Source: Agromyces marinus (GTDB lineage: Bacteria; Actinomycetota; Actinomycetes; Actinomycetales; Microbacteriaceae). Taken from it: a stretch of 64,000 nt of DNA. The position numbers and the translations under genes are program-made. Location: the NCBI RefSeq assembly GCF_021442325.1, contig NZ_CP087879.1, positions 1-64,000 on the forward strand. Reading direction: 5' to 3'. The notes under the pieces were generated by a model. The model saw only the letters and a list, made by a program, of their open reading frames with translations, was not told the DNA's origin and did no database searches. Positions 63,121 through 64,000 of the stretch are shown in pieces. The number at the start of each line of letters is the position of its first letter. Position 1 is the stretch's first letter.

Positions 63121-63168
63121 TTGACCCGGGCGTGCCTGCGGCCTAACGTTGCTGTATACAAAATACAG
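63121..63168 (+). promoter_or_regulatory. Promoter of GH42 gene with GntR operator
   Basis: TTGACC (63121-63126) and TAACGT (63144-63149) are 17 bp apart. CTGTATACAAAATACAG (63152-63168) follows at the expected transcription start; CTGTAT-N5-ATACAG is an inverted repeat. It matches 16 of 17 bases of 43893-43909. Confidence 0.7.
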
Positions 63169-63212
63169 TGCGCAACGACGCAAGTACAGATCCCCGACGG
63201 AGAGGACCACGT

Positions 63213-64000
63213 GTGACCCACGCGACGCGGCAGATCCGCCTCGACGCGCTCGCCTATGGCGGCGACTACAACCCCGACCAATGGCCCGAGCACGTGTGGC
63301 ATGAGGACGTGCGCCTCATGCAGGAGGCCGGCGTCAACCTCGTGAGCCTGCCCGTGTTCTCCTGGCCGCAGCTCGAGACCTCGCCCGGCGTCTACGACTG
63401 GGCCTGGCTCGACCGCGTCATCGAGGTGCTCTGGGCCGGCGGCATCCGCATCGACCTCGCGACCGCGACCGCGACCCCGCCCGCCTGGCTCGTCCGCAGC
63501 CACCCCGAGATGCTCCCGTGGGACTCCGACGGCCGGCGCCTCGAGTTCGGCTCGCGGCAGGCCTACTGCCCGAGTTCGCCCGTGTGGCGCGAGCACGTCG
63601 CACGCATGGCGCGCGCGATGGCCGAACGCTACGGCGAGCACCCCGCCGTCGTCATGTGGCACATCTCGAACGAGTACGGCGACCATGTCTCGCGGTGCTG
63701 GTGCCCCGAATCGGCGCGGCACTTCCGCCGCTGGCTCGAGGCGCGCCACGGCGACCTCGACGGTCTCAACGAGGCGTGGGGCGTCAACGTCTGGGGCCAG
63801 CGCTACACCGCGTGGGAGCAGATCGAGCCGCCGCGCCGTGCCACCGGCCCGATCAATCCGACCCAACTGCTCGACTTCGAGCGGTTCTCGTCGAATGCGC
63901 TCCTCGAGCTGTTCCGCATCGAGGTCGACGTGCTGCGCGAGATCACGCCCGACCTGCCGGTCACGACGAACTTCATGAGCCTCCTGCGCGACCTCGACTA
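63213..64000 (+). CDS. Beta-galactosidase, glycoside hydrolase family 42 (3' truncated by window)
   Basis: The first 262 codons of a GH42 enzyme, with no stop before the window ends. GH42 signatures are AYGGDYNPDQWPEHVWHEDV near residues 13-32, WAWLDRVIEVLWAGGIRIDL, ATPPAWLVRSHPEMLP, and WHISNEYGDHVSRC with the acid/base Glu near residue 155. Family members hydrolyse beta-galactosides, often plant or host oligosaccharides, inside the cell. GTG 63213 follows CGGAGAGG. It shares an operator with sugar importer 1, so the transported substrate may be a beta-galactoside. Confidence 0.95.
   Translation, partial: MTHATRQIRLDALAYGGDYNPDQWPEHVWHEDVRLMQEAGVNLVSLPVFSWPQLETSPGVYDWAWLDRVIEVLWAGGIRIDLATATATPPAWLVRSHPEMLPWDSDGRRLEFGSRQAYCPSSPVWREHVARMARAMAERYGEHPAVVMWHISNEYGDHVSRCWCPESARHFRRWLEARHGDLDGLNEAWGVNVWGQRYTAWEQIEPPRRATGPINPTQLLDFERFSSNALLELFRIEVDVLREITPDLPVTTNFMSLLRDLD

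Overview
The window is high-GC actinobacterial chromosome beginning inside dnaA and running past oriC. Gene order (dnaA-oriC-dnaN-recF-dciA-gyrB-gyrA, then crgA, a class E sortase, the pknB-pknA-pbpA-rodA-pstP-fhaB-fhaA block), protein sequences and codon habits point to Microbacteriaceae, possibly Agromyces or a close genus. The genus is inference from recall; no search was run.

Layout. 1-9.6 kb: replication and gyrase genes plus a DUF3566 membrane protein, then tRNA-Ile and tRNA-Ala. 9.78-16.69 kb: a compact genomic island at the 3' end of tRNA-Ala, bounded by 48-bp direct repeats and without a recognisable integrase. It carries one tightly coupled minus-strand operon: excisionase-type HTH protein, a giant S1-PIN-kinase-zinc-ribbon fusion, a vWA protein, a PP2C phosphatase and two HEPN-type proteins. 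This looks like a TerY-P-type signalling triad wired to three putative RNases and is my best candidate for an undescribed defence or stress system. 16.7-22.4 kb: NUDIX hydrolase, small proteins, cyclophilin, rhomboid protease, a second DnaA-box cluster, crgA, sortase, trpG-like amidotransferase. 22.4-31.1 kb: Ser/Thr kinase, phosphatase and cell-wall elongation operon. 31.2-34.5 kb: GH65 phosphorylase with beta-phosphoglucomutase. 34.7-43.7 kb: tRNA-Leu, hipBA with a perfect palindromic operator, YaeQ-like protein, TetR with a MacB-type ABC exporter, tRNA-Gly, SRAP protein, LVIVD-repeat protein, DUF305 lipoprotein.

43.9-52.1 kb: two consecutive sugar ABC importers (binding protein plus two permeases each, no ATPase) with an intracellular-type glycoside hydrolase between them. 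A 17-bp palindrome at the first promoter recurs almost exactly at the GH42 beta-galactosidase promoter beside a GntR gene at 62.4-64 kb, so these form one probable regulon now separated by about 10 kb of accessory DNA.

52.3-62.4 kb: accessory region. A MacAB-like exporter whose adaptor carries a peptidoglycan-binding domain faces a set of two small secreted cysteine-containing proteins and three lipoproteins, which resembles a secreted-peptide/immunity locus of unknown type. Next comes a gamma-butyrolactone-type signalling locus: an NAD-dependent epimerase, an ArpA/BarA-like TetR receptor, and an AfsA-like synthase broken by an IS481-family insertion (6-bp target duplication) and by a separate frameshift. 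A 90-bp permease tail remnant follows, then gntR and a GH42 gene that runs off the end of the window.
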